Below are positions 1-10,975 of a stretch of DNA of 64,000 bases, piece by piece; positions within the stretch are counted from its first letter, which is position 1, and the number at the start of each line of letters is the position of its first letter. The position numbers were made by a program, and so were the translations under genes. The DNA comes from Prunella strophiata (taxonomy: Eukaryota > Chordata > Aves > Passeriformes > Prunellidae), in NCBI GenBank assembly GCA_036583965.1, contig JAZBQD010000022.1, forward strand, positions 2,972,001 to 3,036,000. Reading direction: 5' to 3'. A model generated the notes under the pieces. The model made no database searches. It was not told where the DNA came from and saw only the letters and a program-made list of their open reading frames with translations.

Positions 1-328
1 AACAGCAAAGAGCTTTTCTTTCCTCCTGTAAAATGGGAAAATTCCCTTTTGCTGAGCAGAGAAGGAGCTTGTGTGGGAGCAGAATAAAAATGTCTTTGGC
101 AAACATTTTTTTTTTTGCCACAGACACAGGCTGGGCAACATCACTGCAGTCTGCACCCTCATGGCAAACACCACCTGCTTTTTTTTAGGGGAAGAAATAC
201 AGGATTTTTTTTTTACTGCTGAGGAAAATTTGAAGCCATTTTGAAAGTTTTTAACCCAAACTTTTATTTTTTCAGGTCAAGCCCTTCTTTGATTGAAAAT
301 GAGAGAGCCTGGGTTCATTTATTGGTAA

Positions 329-400
329 CACAGAATCACAGAAAGGGTAAGGTTGGAAGGGCAGTGGGGTCATCTGGTCCAACCTCCCTGCTCCAACACC
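329..400 (-). mobile_element. CR1 retrotransposon 3'-end fragment
   Basis: CAGAATCACAGAAAGG, then GGTTGGAAGGGCAGTGGGG and CTGGTCCAACCTCCCTGCTCC, is the reverse of a CR1 tail. Confidence 0.7.
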
Positions 401-1273
401 AATAATTAAAATTAATTGATTAAATAGATGAAAGAGGACAGAGATGAGGACTGGTTTGGGATCAGGAGCAGAGTTCCCTCCTCTGAGCCCTCCTGTACAT
501 CCCAGGGACCCCACAGGACCTCTGTGTCCTGTCTGCTGTCCCCAAAGATTTTTGGGGTGTGGGATGTCACTGTCACCCTGGAAGGATGGAGGGGGAGCCA
601 GTGAACATCTCACTGTCCTCTGAGCTTTACTACTCATTTTATTTCTGCTCCAAAAATATTTCTACGGGTGTTTTTTGGCTTTTTCATTTGTTTTTTTGTC
701 CTTGAGAAAACAAATGGAAAGGAAAACCATTGTGACTGCATGTGCCAGAGGGGAGGGCACAGCCCCACCATGCCCAGGGGCTTTGCCCTCTCTCTGATTA
801 TCCTTTCTTTGCTGCTTTTTGGCCCTCAGCTGGGGCTGGCACGTGAGGAGGTGCCCTCCTGGCTCCTGCTTGGAGAAAAGGGCTTTTTTTGGACAAATTT
901 CAGTGGCAGCAGGAGCAGCTCAGCCTGCCAGAAGGATGCTGGGCACCAGCATATTTAGCCTGAGCACCTGAGGGGAGCAGGAAGGGGAGGGGAATGGTTC
1001 TCTGGCATTCTCTGCCAGCCAAAACCAGGTGGGAGAGCTGCTGGGGCACCTGCCTGGCACTGCCCCTGCTGCAGGGCAGGGAGCAGGGACAGAGCTCCTG
1101 TGGCTCCCTGCCAGCTCTCCAGCCCCAGAAAAACCCTTCAGGAATCTCCTCCTGCCCCTCAGAGCAGCTTGGTGGGGCTGGGGGCAGTGCCCACCCCTGC
1201 CCTGGCCCTGCTGCAAACACCAGGGGCTGGAGATGGGGATTTCAGTGGAATCCATCCCCCCCCTCTGCTCCTG

Positions 1274-1574
1274 TGTCACTGTGGAGCACAAACGACACAA
1301 CACGGACAGCAGCTCTTTGCAAGGTGTGAGAGAGTAAAGAGAGGAAATTTATTGAATTCTGACTCCATTTATAGATTTCTGAAATCCCAGTGTCATTGGA
1401 GGGTGACAGTGCCACCTCCTCAATGCCACTGGACAACCCAACAGTCCATCAAGTTGCTCTTCCTCCACAGAGGAAGACAAAACAATGTTATTTACAAAAA
1501 GTGTGTGAGAAAGTTCTGCACAAGAATGTAAACATCAGAAGGCTTTAGAGAAACTTAAAAAAGTCAGGGTGACA
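1274..1574 (-). mobile_element. Solo LTR, family A, copy 1 (6-bp target duplication)
   Basis: A 301-bp element about 90% similar to the one at 4734-5036. Its ends form a short inverted repeat (TGTCAC and GTGACA), and it is flanked by the perfect 6-bp duplication CTCCTG (1268-1273 and 1575-1580). On the minus strand it carries AATAAA (AATTCAATAAATTTCC), so it reads leftwards. The 6-bp duplication suggests a class II (ERVK-like) retrovirus. No internal retroviral sequence is attached. Confidence 0.85.
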
Positions 1575-2239
1575 CTCCTGCTCTCAAAATGCCTTGGAAA
1601 TGTTTCTGCACTTGGCTCTGGGTGTAATCATGGGCTGGCAGCCTGGGGGAGCAGCCCTTGCTGGAATCCTGATTTTCCTAAGGAGAAAAGGAGGAGAGGC
1701 AGGAATTCTCCAAGCCAGGGTTATTTTCCTTTTGTGCCCAGGCTGTGTGGGATGCTGCAGTGCTGGGCACCACAAAGTGTCCCCTGAGAGGCTGTGTTTG
1801 GTGGCACTGCCACCACCCAGCTCCTGCTGTGCTTTGCTGCCAGCACTGGTGAGAAGCAGTGATTTGTGTCTTTGGGGGATGAAGTTTCAGGTTTTGATGC
1901 ACGAGCCAAATTAAAAGATTATTTTTCCTCTCCACAAACAAATCCCCTCTTCCTCTGGCTGCCAGCACAGACATCTGCTCCTCTGCAAAGAGCTCGTGCC
2001 ACGGAGAGATCCCCCTGCCTCATCCCACTGTCCCCTCCCTGCTCTGAGCTGCATCTTTTGTATTTTCTTGGCATTTCTGCTCCTCAGATTCCCTGCTCAG
2101 ATGTGCTAAGGGTGCCAGGGGGGTTTCTTTTCTGAAATGCTGTTAACCTCTCGCTGTTGTTTGTCTTAGCCCTCCCCACGTGCTGCTTTTGTCATCGGGG
2201 TGGGAATCCTGCAGGAGTTCTGTCAAACAGGAGCGGGGT

Positions 2240-2699
2240 GGAGGCACAACTCAGGGCTCTGGGGTTTTAGATCCATTCCTGGGGGCACAACTCAGGGCTC
2301 TGGGGGGTTTAGATCCATTCCTGGAGGCACAACTCAGGGCTCTGGGGGGTTTAGATCCATTCCTGGAGGCACAACTCAGGGCTCTGGGGTGGTGCTGAGC
2401 AGTTCTGGGGTTTTAGATCAATACCTGGAGGCACAACTCAGGGTTCTGGGGGTTTAGATCCATTCCTGGAGGCACAATCCAGGGTTCTGGGGTTTTAGAT
2501 CCATTCCTGGAGGCACAATCCAGGGCTCTGGGGTTTTAGATCCATTCCTGGAGGCACAATTCAGGGCTCTGGGGTTTTAGATCAATACCTGGAGGCACAA
2601 TCCAGGGCTCTGGGGGGTTTAGATCCATTCCTGGAGGCACAACTCAGGGCTCTGGGGTGGTGCTGAGCAGCTCTGGGGGATTTTAGATCCATTCCTGGA
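2240..2699. repeat. Minisatellite, 42-bp unit, about 11 copies
   Basis: Units contain GGAGGCACAACTCAGGGCTC followed by TGGGGGGTTTAGATCCATTC. Copies vary at AACTC/AATCC and in the length of the G run. Confidence 0.93.
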
Positions 2700-4289
2700 A
2701 CTTTTCCATCAGGGAAAAGCAGGAATGTGAGGAGGGCTGGGTTTGGTGAACAACTGAGCACCCAGGGCCTCGAGGGGCAGCCTGGAAAGGAGCAAACCCA
2801 GGGATTGCTGTGGGATTTCCATCCTCAGAAAGTGTGATTCCAGCTGGGTGTCAGTGTAATTCCTCCCTGACCATCTGAGCTGCTTTGTTCTGGTGTTGGA
2901 GTCCCCATCCCAGCACCCACTCACCCAACCCAACAGCAGCTCTAGGAGTCCCAGGATTGGGCCAGACCTGACAGATTTTGGAGCTTTTTAAACCACTCAT
3001 TTACCCTCTGGAACTGCAAAAGGGACTTTATTGTGCCCTGCTGGTCCCCTGTGGGGCTGCTGTCCCCTGCAGAACCTCCCCTGTTTTGGTGTCCCTGTCC
3101 TTTCTGGGGGCTGCCCCCCTCGGGGCTGGGCTGCATTTTGGGGTCCCCAGGGTCTGTCTGATGGGGACAAGAGCATTTCCCTCCTGCTGGCTGCTCCTTC
3201 CTGGCCACACCAAGGAGCAGAACCTTGGCTTAGCTGCAAACTTCACATTTCTGTCAAAGGAGATGGTTCTGAGCAGTGGGAAACGCGGCTTTATTTCAGT
3301 CCAGGTTTTCCAGCTCTTCCTCAAGCCCTCAAGAATCCCATAATTACTTGTTCTCCCTTCTTGGGGTCTCTTTCCACTTCCCAGAGAAGAAAACCAAGAG
3401 AAACCCTCACAACTGGGTGAGGAGCCATCAGTTTTTAGGGGAGCACTGGGTTGGTTCAGAGCAGGATTTCCCAACCAGAGCCTCGTGCCCTCCTGCTGCC
3501 TCTCCTTCCCTGCCTGGGCAGATGGAAGGCAGCAGCTTTTTAATTATTAAAATTAGTGCATCCTTGAAATCACACAGCCTGCTTTTGGCTCTGCAAATCA
3601 CTGCTTTCGTGAGAGAGGAGCAGTAATAAAATTAACTGACAGAGAGGAATAAACAAGTGGCACAGATGTAAATATTATATAATCTGCATTTCCTAAAATA
3701 TCCCTGGCTTGGCATCAGGAGTGGGATTCAGCAGAGAACCAAAGCAAGGATGCTGATGGAAAACAAACAATAATAGCAGGCAAATAGTAATTAATCATTC
3801 TGGGGATGGGGATTAATGTTTGCATGCAAACCTCCTGCCAAACACTGGAGGTGTTTTATGTCCCCCTGGACCTCCCTTGATGCTGCTCAGGTGATGGTGG
3901 GAGAAGTGGGGAAACTGAGGCAGGTGGGAAGCCACCAGTTCTGGGCTTTTGATGAAGGTGTTATTCCCAAAGTGAACCCTCCCAGGTTTGTATTCCAGGC
4001 TGGAGCAGATTTTTAGGCGCTGCAAAGTGACCTGAGGCATTTTAAACCAGCAGAGTGGAGCCCAGCTCTGCCTGCTCCTGGGGAATCCCTTTGCCACACA
4101 GCTGCTGGAAAATATCCCACCCTGCTTTCCCTTTTTGCATGGCACCAGAGGTATCTGAGGGTTCCCTTTGGGAATCTCACATTTTAATGGACAAATCAGT
4201 GCCAGGTCAGCTGCCCTGTGTGTGTCAAGTGGTGACTGCAGAGCACCAGCCCAGCCTGGAGGGGCTGCTCCAGCCCTGGCACTGCTGTG
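2700..4289. other. Intergenic, nothing recognised
   Basis: Unique sequence, AT-rich around 3540-3830 (TAATTATTAAAATTAG, ATATTATATAATCTGC). No splice-bounded conserved frame. Confidence 0.6.
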
Positions 4290-4428
4290 CCCATTTCTCA
4301 ACACTTCTATTGCATTTATCAGCACATTTCTTGCATTTATCAACACATTTATTGTATTTACCAGCACATCTATTGCATTTATAAGCACATTTATTGCGTT
4401 TATCAGCACATTTATTGCAGTTATCCAG
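4290..4428. repeat. Minisatellite, 21-bp unit, about 7 copies
   Basis: Repeats of AGCACATTTATTGCGTTTAT plus one base, AT-rich. The unit is a multiple of three and produces a repetitive minus-strand reading frame rich in 'INAINVL' that is not a gene. Confidence 0.9.
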
Positions 4429-4733
4429 TGGCTGCTGCTCCTTGGGATTGCTCCTGGCCTGGGGAAGGGGCAGAGCTGGGTGTTGGCATCGTGAGCATCC
4501 CAGAAAACGCCTCCAGGAGCAGCACTCCGGGCACCACCCCCTCCAGGCTGAGCAGAAGGAGTCCTGCAGCTCCTGGGGACACTAAAAGTGACCCACAGAG
4601 ACCTGACAGAAGTCACTGCAAGGTGACACCCGCAGCTTTTAAGGCACCTTGGCTTTGCTGCCGTGCTCCCGGCAGTGCTGGCTGCGAGGTGCCAATCGCT
4701 CTGTAATGTGCCACCTTTGAAGTCACATCGGAG

Positions 4734-5036
4734 GGACACTGTGGGGCACAAACGACACGACACGGACAGCAGCTCTTTGCAAGGCGCGAGAGAGCAAAAG
4801 AGAGGAAGTTTATTGAATTCTGACTCCATTTATAGTTTTCTGAAATCCCAGTGTCATTGGAGGGTGACAGTGCCACCTCCTCAATGCCACTGGACAACCC
4901 AACAGTCCATCAAGTTGCTCTTCCCCCATAGAGGAAGACAAAACAATAAGTTATTTACAAGAAGTGTGTGAGCAAGTTCTGCACAAGAATGTAAACATCA
5001 GAAGGCTTTAGAGAAACTTAAAAATTCAGGGCGACA
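4734..5036 (-). mobile_element. Solo LTR, family A, copy 2
   Basis: A 303-bp relative of the element at 1274-1574, in the same orientation. TCGGAG flanks it on both sides (4728-4733 and 5037-5042). The flanking identity reaches 15 bp if element-end bases are included (ACATCGGAGGGACAC). The terminal TG is mutated at the left edge. It is a solo LTR with no coding region. Confidence 0.82.
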
Positions 5037-5303
5037 TCGGAGGGACACGTCCCATGTCCCATCAGGTGAGTCACAGGCTGCTGCTGTCACTCGGTACCTG
5101 CAGGGAGGGATGAGTAACCCACGCCGTGACACAGCCCAGTGTAAATATTGCCTTGGAGTTTGTGTCCTCCCCGAGCCCCCAGAACATTCATTTCCTTTCC
5201 GTTTGGAAACGCTCCCAGCCCGCTGTGCCCTGCCAGAGCAGCTGGGTCAGGTGCTGAGGGGGAGATGCTGCACTTCCCCCAGCTCCTCCCACCCCTGCCC
5301 CTG

Positions 5304-6194
5304 CTGGAAAAATGGGAATTACACCTGGCTGTGATGCTCTCCCCTTAGAAAAACTGAAATGACACTTGGGTGTGATGCTCTCCCCTTGGAAAAGCTGGAA
5401 TTACACCTGTGATGCTCCCCTCTTGGAAAAAATTGGAATAACACCTGGCTGTGATGCTCCCCCTTGGAAAAACTTTAATAACACCTGGCTGTGATGCTCC
5501 CTGCTGGAAAAGCTGGAATTCCACCTGGCTGTGACACTCTCCCCATAGAAAAATTGGAATAACACCTGTGATGTGATGCTCCCCCCTTGGAAAAATTGGA
5601 ATTTCACCTGACTGTGATGCTGTCCCCTCTGGAAGAACTGGAATTTCACCTGGCTGTGATGCTCTCCCCGTAGAAAAATTGAAATAACACTTGTGATATG
5701 ATGCTCCCCCCTTGAAAAAACTGAAATAACACCTGTGATACTCTCCCATTGGAAAAACTGGAATTCCACCTGGCTGTGATGTTCCCCCTATAAAATCTGG
5801 AATTCCACCTGGCTGTGATGCTCCCCCTATAAAATCTGGAATTCCACCTGGCTGCGATGTTACCCCTTGGAAAAATTGGAATTACACCTGTGATGCTCCC
5901 CCTATAAAATCTGGAATTCCACCTGGCTGTGATGATCCCCCTTATAAAAACTGGAATTCCACCTGGCTGTGATGCTTCCCCTATAAAATTGGAATTCCAC
6001 CTGGCTGTGGTGCTCCCCCTATAAATTCTGGAATTCCACCTGGCTGCGATGCTCCCCCTATAAATTCTGGAATTCCACCTGGCTGTGATGCTCTCCCTAT
6101 AAATTCTGGAATTCCACCTCGCTGTGATGTTACCCCTTGGAAAAATTGGAATTCCACCTGGCCGTGATGCTCCCCCTATAAATTCTGGAATTCC
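5304..6194. repeat. Minisatellite, about 39-bp unit, about 22 copies
   Basis: Units contain CTGGAATTCCACCTGGCTGT and GATGCTCCCCCTATAAA. The left half uses TTGGAAAAATTGG in place of TATAAAATCTGG, so there are two sub-families in blocks. The right edge abuts a CpG-rich patch. Confidence 0.93.
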
Positions 6195-6450
6195 AGCTGG
6201 CTGCGCTGCTCAGCAGCTCGCTCCCCGCTCCCCAGCGCGCAGGGCAGGGATCGATATCCCGGGAGAGCAGCCCCGGCCCTCCTGCGTGCCGGGGATTCAC
6301 AGCAGCTCGCATCAAAAGCCTTCCTTTAATCCGGGAGACAGCGGTCGATGGGAAATTAACTGAGCTTTGGGCGCGATTGCTCGGGCAGGAAGGGGCTGCG
6401 GGGGATGAACTCATCCCTGCTCTGCGGCGGAATCAAAAGCAGCCGCTCCC
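6195..6450. promoter_or_regulatory. CpG-rich patch, possible small CpG island
   Basis: About 20 CpG dinucleotides in roughly 240 bp (including GCGCGC, CCCGGG, GGCGCG and GCGGCGG), while flanking kilobases have very few. No exon is recognised on either strand next to it. It could be an unmethylated regulatory element or a promoter of an unannotated noncoding RNA. Confidence 0.4.
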
Positions 6451-6796
6451 AGCTGCCTCCAGCCCCTTTGATATTTGGTTTTTTTATTTTGCTTTTTAGC
6501 CTGCAGACAGCTCCTGCTCCGGGGGAGTTTCTGCTCCATCAGCACCGGGGGTGTGGGGTATGGGGAGAGGTGGAAAAAGGTGATGTGGCACTGGGATGTG
6601 ACCCCCAGAGCTCTTTTTGCATCATTTAAAGGTAAATTCTCGGGTGCCAGGGCTCCTGGTGGCACTGGGGGTGCCCAGGAGCGGCTCACACAGGTGACAC
6701 TCATGGGTGTGGGACACCAGGAGTGACCTCACAGCTGAGGGGTCCCAAGGTCCATCCCACACTCTGAGTATCCCTCCCACCCCACGGGCAATATCC
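6451..6796. other. Intergenic, nothing recognised
   Basis: Unique sequence between the CpG-rich patch and the first family B LTR. Confidence 0.6.
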
Positions 6797-6800
6797 CAAC

Positions 6801-7299
6801 TGAGAGGAATAGTAAGGTGTCTTTACAAATAAGCTGTGGGTCTGCTGGTAGATAAAGTTAGCACTGGGAGATAAACGAAAACAATGGGAAGGATTCCACT
6901 GATTGATGAATGGGAAGAGATATTTGCTTTTACAAATAAACTCGAGGTTTGCTGATACATGAAATTAAACATTGTAAGATGAAAGAAACAATAGGAAAGA
7001 GAATCCCTAAGTTCTGTAAGAATTAAAAATTAAAAGAGAGGGTTATACATTAGAGGGAAATCTTCAGTATCAGGTGCATCGGGAAGTCTGAACCTCTCAA
7101 GTACCTCAGCCCATGGGGAAAGAGAGAGGGAAATGCGGCCGGGAAATTGGGATAAAAAGGAGGCTGCGTCCTCCAAAAATTTGAGAGACCCCAGGGGAAT
7201 GCCCCATGGACTCTCCCTTTATTGGAATAAAGTAAAAGGACTCCTCTGTCTCCTTTTTGGGCATAAACCTCTGATCTTTGTGGATTAATTTTCCTAACA
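6801..7299 (+). mobile_element. Solo LTR, family B, copy 1 (4-bp target duplication)
   Basis: A 499-bp element starting TGAGAGGAAT and ending TTTTCCTAACA, flanked by CAAC (6797-6800 and 7300-7303). It contains a TATA-like GGGATAAAAAGG near 7150 and an AATAAAG poly(A) signal near 7226, in the order expected for U3-R-U5. Three further copies lie at 10479, 22879 and 23671. A 4-bp duplication is typical of gammaretrovirus-like (class I) elements. No gag, pol or env sequence adjoins it. Confidence 0.87.
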
Positions 7300-7303
7300 C
7301 AAC

Positions 7304-8447
7304 CCACAAGTGAAGCCAGGCACGTGTGGGCAGGATTTAAATCTGATTCCAATCCCGCGTGAGACAATCTCTGCACATAAAACAGGTGAAGGGCCGCGAT
7401 CCCCCAAGGCACCCCGAGCATCAGAGCGAGGGCAAATCAAAAGAATAAAGTACATGATTATAGACAGCAGAAAATCCTTTGCAAAATTGTTCCAATTGCC
7501 TTTGAAACTGCTCACAGAGATGCTATTTCCTTTTGTGTTATTACTGTTCTGAAGGGGGGGGGGGAGAAAAAAAATAAAAATCTGTATTCTCCCCAAAGCG
7601 GGTTGCTGCTGTACTTTTTGTAAACTGCCTGCCATCTCATCAGCACCACATTAAACCAACATTTCGAATTCAAACCAGCGATGCTCGTGGATAAATGGAG
7701 CAGTAATGGCAGGAATTAGCAAGCAGGGCACAGGATTGAGGCAGCGATGATTTACGAGGCTCAGGCAGGAACAATCAAAAGCATCAGATCACTTCTTTGC
7801 TGCCCTGCGTGCACCCATTTGCATTTTATCCCTGACAGCTGGATTTTAAAGGGAACTTCTCGCCCGACTGGCGAAGAGATGCTGCTCTTTTTTTTTTTTT
7901 TTTTGCTTCTCAGCTGAAGAAAATCGTTAGGAATTGGGTGAGGAAACTGGAATTTCTCCCAGCAGCTGTGCGTGGTTTTCTCCCCAGGAGCAGCAGTGCC
8001 TGTGATGGGTCTGGGGCTGTGATGGAAAGGGCTGGAGATGCCCCCAGGCTCTCAAGGAGGTGCAGTGGGAAGGAGCTGCTGGAAAAAAGGCTCCTCCTGA
8101 ATGCCAGGGGATTCCTCCGAGTTATCCTGGGCTTGTTTCTGGGGCAGCGCAGGGAGCTGGGAGAGGAGAAAAGCAGGAACGTGCCGGACTTCAACTCCTC
8201 TAAAAAGTGCTGCTGGCGCCTGGGTGTAAATCAGGTGAAAACCATCGGTGGCTGCGGGGTTTTATGGCAGGGAGCTGCTGCTGTGTGTAAATCCTGCTCG
8301 ATGGACTTGGTGGGAAGATCCTAAACAGGGCCGTGTGACCCCTGTGGCCTCGGTGACAAGAAATTTCCTGCAACCCTCTGCTGAATTGGGGCTGGCTGTG
8401 GGATGGGGGAGATGCTCAGGGAGGGAAGGATGGAAGGAAATATAGGG

Positions 8448-8449
<2 letters not shown>
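7304..8449. other. Intergenic, possible constrained noncoding block
   Basis: It has a G run at 7554-7564, a T run near 7889, and at 7610-7870 a low-repeat AT-balanced block with CATTTGCATTTTA (octamer-like) that looks like a conserved noncoding element. No gene was seen. Confidence 0.4.
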
Positions 8450-8487
<38 letters not shown>

Positions 8488-8545
8488 CTTTATATCTATA
8501 TATATATAAAATCTTTATATATATTTTATATAAAATATATATAAA
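8450..8545. repeat. TA dinucleotide microsatellite, interrupted
   Basis: A pure AT run of about 35 bp followed by ATATATAAAATCTTTATATA-type interrupted repeats. Confidence 0.95.
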
Positions 8546-10474
8546 AGCAGAGCCCCAGGGGCTGGGGGCTGCTCCCTGCCATGGGAGGGACAAGGAAACA
8601 AGGAAATTCATCTGGTTTGTGTTCTGCAGGAGATGGAAACAGCAGCAGACCCAGGGAATTTTCCAGTTCCCTCCTGGCTCTCACATGTGGGAGCAGGAGC
8701 CAGGAGCACCAAAGCACAACTTGAGGTGGGTTCTGGAGGAATTTCCCTGCAGGAATGAGGATGGAGGAGCTGCAATGGCAGCCTTTGTGTCTCATAAAGG
8801 GAAATTTATTCTGGAGGCTCCTGCAAAATCACACCATGACAATATCAATCTCAGCTGGGGGCTTTCTGATCCGAATCTCTGAGTGAAAGGAAAAAAAAAA
8901 ATGCAGCTCCTCATCCCAGTGTGGAAACAAATGGAACTGGGAGAAAACAGGGTCAGGAAAATATGGGGGGCACTGCTGGATGGACCTGATGGGATCCCTG
9001 CTGCTCCTGTGGGATCATGGAGAGGTTTGGGGTGGAAGGGGCTTAAAATCCATCCCATCCCACCCTGCCATGGACAGGGACACCTTCCACTGTCCCAGGG
9101 TGCTCAAATCCCCATCCAGCCTGGCCTTGGGCACTGCCAGGGATCCAGGGGCAGCCACAGCTGCTCTGGGTACCTGTGCCAGGGCCTCCCACCCCTCCAG
9201 GGAAGGATTTCTCCCCAAAATCCCACCTCACCCTGCATTAGGATGACCAAGAACTGCAAGGATGGAGGGCACTGTGCACAGGGCACTGCCAGGCTGCCAC
9301 ATCCCTGACCCTGCCAGGTCTTATTTGGGATTTTTATTTTTGTTCTCCCCCTTTTCTGACACAGAGCATTGACAACACAGGGGAGCCTGGCTCATTTGTG
9401 AGGGGAGCAGCAGATAAATTTGTACTGTGCTGTTTCTCTGGGTATTTTAATACCATTTAAAATCGATTTTTATTGCTGCTCAAGTGCCAACCTCTCCTTT
9501 CAGGTAAGTGCAGAGCTGGCTGGGTTTGCTGTCCCATTCCCAGGTGAGGGGAGTGGCTGTGCCAGCAGCACTTTGGGGCTCCCCCAGCACCAACACTGCT
9601 CCCACACTCAGTTTGGGTGAGAGAAAACCAGACTTTGGCCCCAGGAGGCTTTTCCCAGAACACACAAGGAAACACAGAGCAGGCAGCTCCTCAGAACCCC
9701 AAATGTTTCATCAAATGTTGCTTAACTCAGCAAACCTTCCTCAGATAGAAAGTTTGCAATTATTACCTGGATCAAGACAGCTTAATTAAGCAATTAGGAT
9801 GTGAAGCTAAGAGCCCTTGCAGAGTGAGCTGCAGTGCTTTAATTTCAGGCTGCTGGTGCGTGCAGCAGAGTGATGGTTTGGGAAAAAGCAACTTTGCTTT
9901 TCCTTCCCTTCCCTCCAAACACCAGCACCATCAAATTAATGAGATGGGCCATATCCACAGGCACTGCTGGGAATTTTGCCTGGCTCAGGCTGCAGTGAAT
10001 CACTGAATAAAGCACTTCACCAGCCTTGCTCCAGCTGGAGCCAGCAGCTCCTCTGGAGAGCCCTCTGAATGAGCAGGATGGCTCCTCAAAGTCCCTGCTG
10101 TGGCTTCCACAGGAGTAAACAAAGCAGGGAGGTGGCTCAGGGAGGGATGTGCTGGACAACCTCCAAAATCTCTGCAGTCAGGGCTGCAGCTCTCCAGAGA
10201 TTCTCAGGCAGCCCCAAAGAGGGTCAGGATGGGGAGTTGGGCACAGGAGACACTCCTGGCATCACTCTGGGCTCTGTCTGGGGACATTTTGGCATTTGAG
10301 CTCTGCCCATTTGTCTGGGCAGATTCTGGCTGCAGAAACACCCCTTTAGCACAGGGGCTGCTGGTGGGGAGGGAATGGCACAGGGAAATTCCTCCCCACC
10401 TCCTTGGTGAGTGTGGGCACTGCTCTGTGACCAGCAGTTCCACGGGGCACAGCTCTGGGAAAAACCTGAATTTC
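8546..10474. other. Intergenic, no gene seen
   Basis: Only the CR1 fragment at 9013 is recognisable; the rest is unique sequence. Confidence 0.6.
9013..9225 (-). mobile_element. CR1 3'-end fragment
   Basis: The series GGTTTGGGGTGGAAGGGG, CAGGGACACCTTCCACTGTC, CATCCAGCCTGGCCTTGGGC, GGGGCAGCCACAGCTGCTCT is diagnostic of the CR1 3' region in reverse orientation. Confidence 0.88.
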
Positions 10475-10478
10475 AAAA

Positions 10479-10975
10479 TGAGAGGAACAGTGGAGTTGCC
10501 TTTACAAACAAGCTGTGGGTCTGCTGGTAGATAAAGTTAGCACTGGGAGATAAAAGAAACAATGGGAAGATTCCACTGATTGATGGATGGGAAGAGATAT
10601 TTGCTTTTACAAATAAACTCAAGGTTTGCTGATACATGAAATTAGACACTGTGAGATGAAAGAAACAATAGGAAAGAGAATCCCTAAATTCTGTAGGAAT
10701 TAAAAATTAAAAGAGAGGGTTATACATTAGAGGGAAATCTTTGGTATCAGGTGATTGGGAAGTCTGTACCTCTCAAGTACCTCAGCCAATGGGGAAAGAG
10801 AGAGGGAAATGCGGCCGGGAAATTGGGATAAAAAGGAGCCTGCGTCCTCCAAAAATCTGAGACACCCCAGGGGAATGCCCCATGGCCTCTCCCTTTATTG
10901 GAATAAAGTAAAAGGACTCCTCTGTCTCCTTTTTGGGCATAAACCTCTGATCTTTGTGGAGTAATTTTCCTAACA
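10479..10975 (+). mobile_element. Solo LTR, family B, copy 2
   Basis: A 497-bp copy, highly similar to the one at 6801, with the same TG...CA ends, TATA-like box and AATAAA. It is flanked by AAAA (10475-10478 and 10976-10979). The flank is low-complexity, so this duplication is weaker evidence than in the other copies. Confidence 0.85.

Larger units (their letters stand above)
1..2239. other. Intergenic, no gene seen
   Basis: Apart from the CR1 fragment and the family A LTR there is only unique sequence with T-rich stretches (106-117 and 179-213). A frame at 668-958 has a signal-peptide-like stretch but no supporting features. Confidence 0.6.

Noticed and set aside
668..958. A 96-codon frame with a signal-peptide-like stretch (FALSLIILSLLLFG)
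   Set aside because: A single short frame without homology, promoter or splice context; hydrophobic stretches are common in T-rich DNA.
3813..4829. A 338-codon minus-strand frame
   Set aside because: It runs through a 21-bp array and into a solo LTR, with no recognisable domain.
6801..10975. The LTRs at 6801 and 10479 as the two ends of one provirus
   Set aside because: Each has its own target duplication (CAAC and AAAA), and the 3.2 kb between them has no retroviral coding sequence.
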